NCBI GenBank assembly: GCA_914767715.1
Contig: OU612067.1
Span: 13,025,001 to 13,089,000 of the forward strand
Reading direction: 5' to 3'
From: Membranipora membranacea
Lineage: Eukaryota > Bryozoa > Gymnolaemata > Cheilostomatida > Membraniporidae
DNA: 64,000 nucleotides
Both the position numbers and the translations under genes were made by a program. The notes under the pieces are model-generated. The model had not been told where the DNA came from. It saw only the letters and a program-made list of their open reading frames with translations, and did not search any database. Positions within the stretch are counted from its first letter, which is position 1. Every line of letters starts with the position of its first letter. Positions 62,742-64,000 of this stretch are shown here, piece after piece.

Positions 62742-64000
62742 AAACATGCCAAACGGCAGCATTGAAAAATTAAATCTCTTTTCGATTCTTATCAAACTCC
62801 GACCAGTTCAAGCTCTGATTGGCCTTACTCAAAATCCAGAATATCAGAATCCTCGGATTAACTGGTGGGTAATAACGCTGACTTGAAATTTCGAAAAATA
62901 TACCAATATCACGCTTTTTTTTCGCTCAGATCAAAAAATAGATTTGCTTCCAACTCACCTCATAAGGAGGAGCAACTCCTGCTGATCTCAAATCTGCAAA
63001 CCGTTTGGCTCTGCTGCTTTTCATTCTCCGTCAGCGTTCGTTTTAAGTAGGGTCACTTTTGCTCAAAAAAAACATGCCAAACGGCAGCATTGAAAAATTA
63101 AATCTCTGTTCGATTCTTATCAAACTCCGACCAGTTCAAGCTCTTATTGGCCTTACTCAAAATCCAGAATATCGGAATCCTCGGATTAACTGGTGGGTAA
63201 TAACGCTGACTTGAAATTTCGATAAATATACCAAGGGAGGGTATCACGCTTTTTTTTCGCTCAGATCAAAAAATAGATTTGCTTCCAACTCACCTCATAA
63301 GGAGGAGCAACTCCTGCTGATCTCAAATCTGCAAACCGTTTGGCTCTGCTGCTTTTCATTCTCCGTCAGCGTTCGTTTTAATTAGGGTCACTTTTTCTAA
63401 AAAAAAACATGCCAAACGGCAGCATTGAAAAATTAAATCTCTTTTCGATTCTTATCAAACTCCGACCAGTTCAAGCTCTTATTGGCCTTACTCAAAATCC
63501 AGAATATCGGAATCCTCGGATTAACTGGTGGGTAATAACGCTGAATTGAAATTTCGAAAAATATACCAAGGGAGGGTATCACGCTTTTTTTTCGCTCAGA
63601 TCAAAAAATAGATTTGCTTCCAACTCACCTCATAAGGAGGAGCAACTCCTGCTGATCTCAAATCTGCAAACCGTTTGGCTCTGCGGCTTTTCATTCTCCG
63701 TCAGCGTTCGTTTTAATTAGGGTCACTTTTGCTAAAAAAAACATGCCAAACGGCAGCATTGAAAAATTAAATCTCTGTTCGATACTTATCAAACTCCGAC
63801 CAGTTCAAGCTCTTATTGGCCTTGCTCAAAATCCAGAATATCGGAATCCTCGGATTAACTGGTGGGTAATAACGCTGACTTGAAATTTCAAAAAATATAC
63901 CAAGGGAGGGTATCACGCTTTTTTTTCGCTCAGATCAAAAAATAGATTTGCTTCCAACTCACCTCATAAGGAGGAGCAACTCCTGCTGATCTCAAATCTG
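62408..64000 (+). repeat. Start of a possible second 24-mer unit (8020-bp shift)
   Basis: Five consecutive monomers (62408, 62742, 63070, 63405, 63739) repeat those at 54388, 54722, 55050, 55385 and 55719 at a constant 8020-bp shift, including the 328-bp deletion monomer. The window ends before it can be seen whether the match continues. The last monomer is cut at 262 bp by the window edge. Confidence 0.75.
62742..63069 (+). repeat. 328-bp monomer with 7-bp deletion (third)
   Basis: The same GGGAGGG loss occurs at 62906/62907. The TTTTAAGTAGGG ending is shared with the copy at 60404, so these two are closest relatives. Confidence 0.95.

Larger units (their letters stand above)
1..64000 (+). 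repeat. 335-bp tandem satellite array, 192 monomers, fills the window
   Basis: Monomers begin with AAACATGCC at 1, 336, 671, 1006, 1341, 1676, 2011 and so on to 63739. The spacing is almost always 335 or 334 bp, with 336 or 328 in marked variants. All copies are head-to-tail in one orientation. By eye most differ from a common consensus at only a few positions. No other sequence interrupts the array, and both window ends lie inside it. The one-base spacing changes come mostly from the A-tract at the monomer junction (8 or 9 A, sometimes interrupted) and the T-tract near position 181 (7 or 8 T). Such pure long arrays are typical of eukaryotic centromeric or pericentromeric satellite DNA. I do not recognise the family. 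The plus orientation is arbitrary. Confidence 0.98.
54388..64000 (+). repeat. Block H: B-like satellite with 3-, 6- and possible 24-monomer periods (29 monomers)
   Basis: Block B markers return: GGATAAACTGG/GGGTTATAAC/GATCTAAAATC, CTCTGATTGG, GCTCAAA, CTGTTTGATT, TATCATGC/CAGCTTTCG, GCATGCCAC, GATACTTATC and CGTCATCG. New markers are CTCTTTTCG, a 7-bp deletion, CTTTTTCTAAA, CTGCGGCTTT and CTTTTTGGCC. Monomers at 58398, 58732, 59066 and 59401 follow the order of 13327, 13661, 13995 and 14330. Confidence 0.85.

Noticed and set aside
1-64000. CRISPR array
   Set aside because: The repetition is regular, but the unit is 335 bp and there are no unique spacers between short conserved repeats.
1-64000. 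Transposon, LTR or tRNA/rRNA genes inside the array
   Set aside because: Every base can be assigned to a satellite monomer or to the two small rearrangements. No foreign sequence was seen.

Overview
The whole 64 kb window is one uninterrupted array of a single tandem satellite repeat. The monomer is 335 bp and about 40% G+C (134 of 335 by hand count of a consensus). Taking the first A of AAACATGCC as position 1, I count 192 consecutive monomers, all in the same orientation. The first starts at base 1 and the last is cut off at base 64000, so the array continues beyond both ends. I see no gene, RNA gene, mobile element, CRISPR array or unique spacer. This is constitutive heterochromatin of the (peri)centromeric or subtelomeric kind, from a eukaryote. 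The sequence does not let me name the species. Frequent C-to-T and G-to-A changes at the CpG sites hint at a genome with some cytosine methylation. The period is not a multiple of 3, so no reading frame crosses monomers intact. The recurring 61-108 codon open frames are by-products of the repeat.

The array is a mosaic of higher-order repeats (HORs), recognised by shared diagnostic variants. Block A (1-12656, 38 monomers) is an irregular mix of dimer, trimer and longer periods. Block B (12657-18343) holds an 8-mer HOR of 2676 bp present twice. Block C (18344-27033) holds a 9-mer HOR of 3007/3008 bp in two full copies plus two partial ones. Block D (27034-33287) is irregular, rich in private changes, and contains the most rearranged spot, at 29.14-29.28 kb. 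Block E (33288-36970) includes three copies of a dimer. Block F (36971-44004) is an 11-mer HOR of 3685 bp, nearly two copies, built from E/C-type and A-type monomers. Block G (44005-54387) is A-like, with 4-mer (1339 bp), 10-mer (3350 bp) and 22-monomer (7369 bp) repeat distances. Block H (54388-64000) is B-like, with trimer and 6-mer HORs and a possible 24-mer (8020 bp) whose second copy starts at 62408. A-like followed by B-like sequence therefore occurs twice, roughly 42-45 kb apart.

The few length-changing events are clear. One monomer has a 71-bp deletion (8196/8197). One pair is rearranged by a 22-bp insertion and a 130-bp deletion. A 7-bp deletion allele has spread to three monomers. 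A few short patch changes look copied from elsewhere in the monomer. Within the monomer I note a Pol III B-box-like 9-mer upstream of a T8 tract, an A9 tract, several short inverted repeats, and a weak CENP-B-box-like site. These are motif matches only. I found no multi-gene system; the interest lies in the nested organisation and in how the repeat is mutating.
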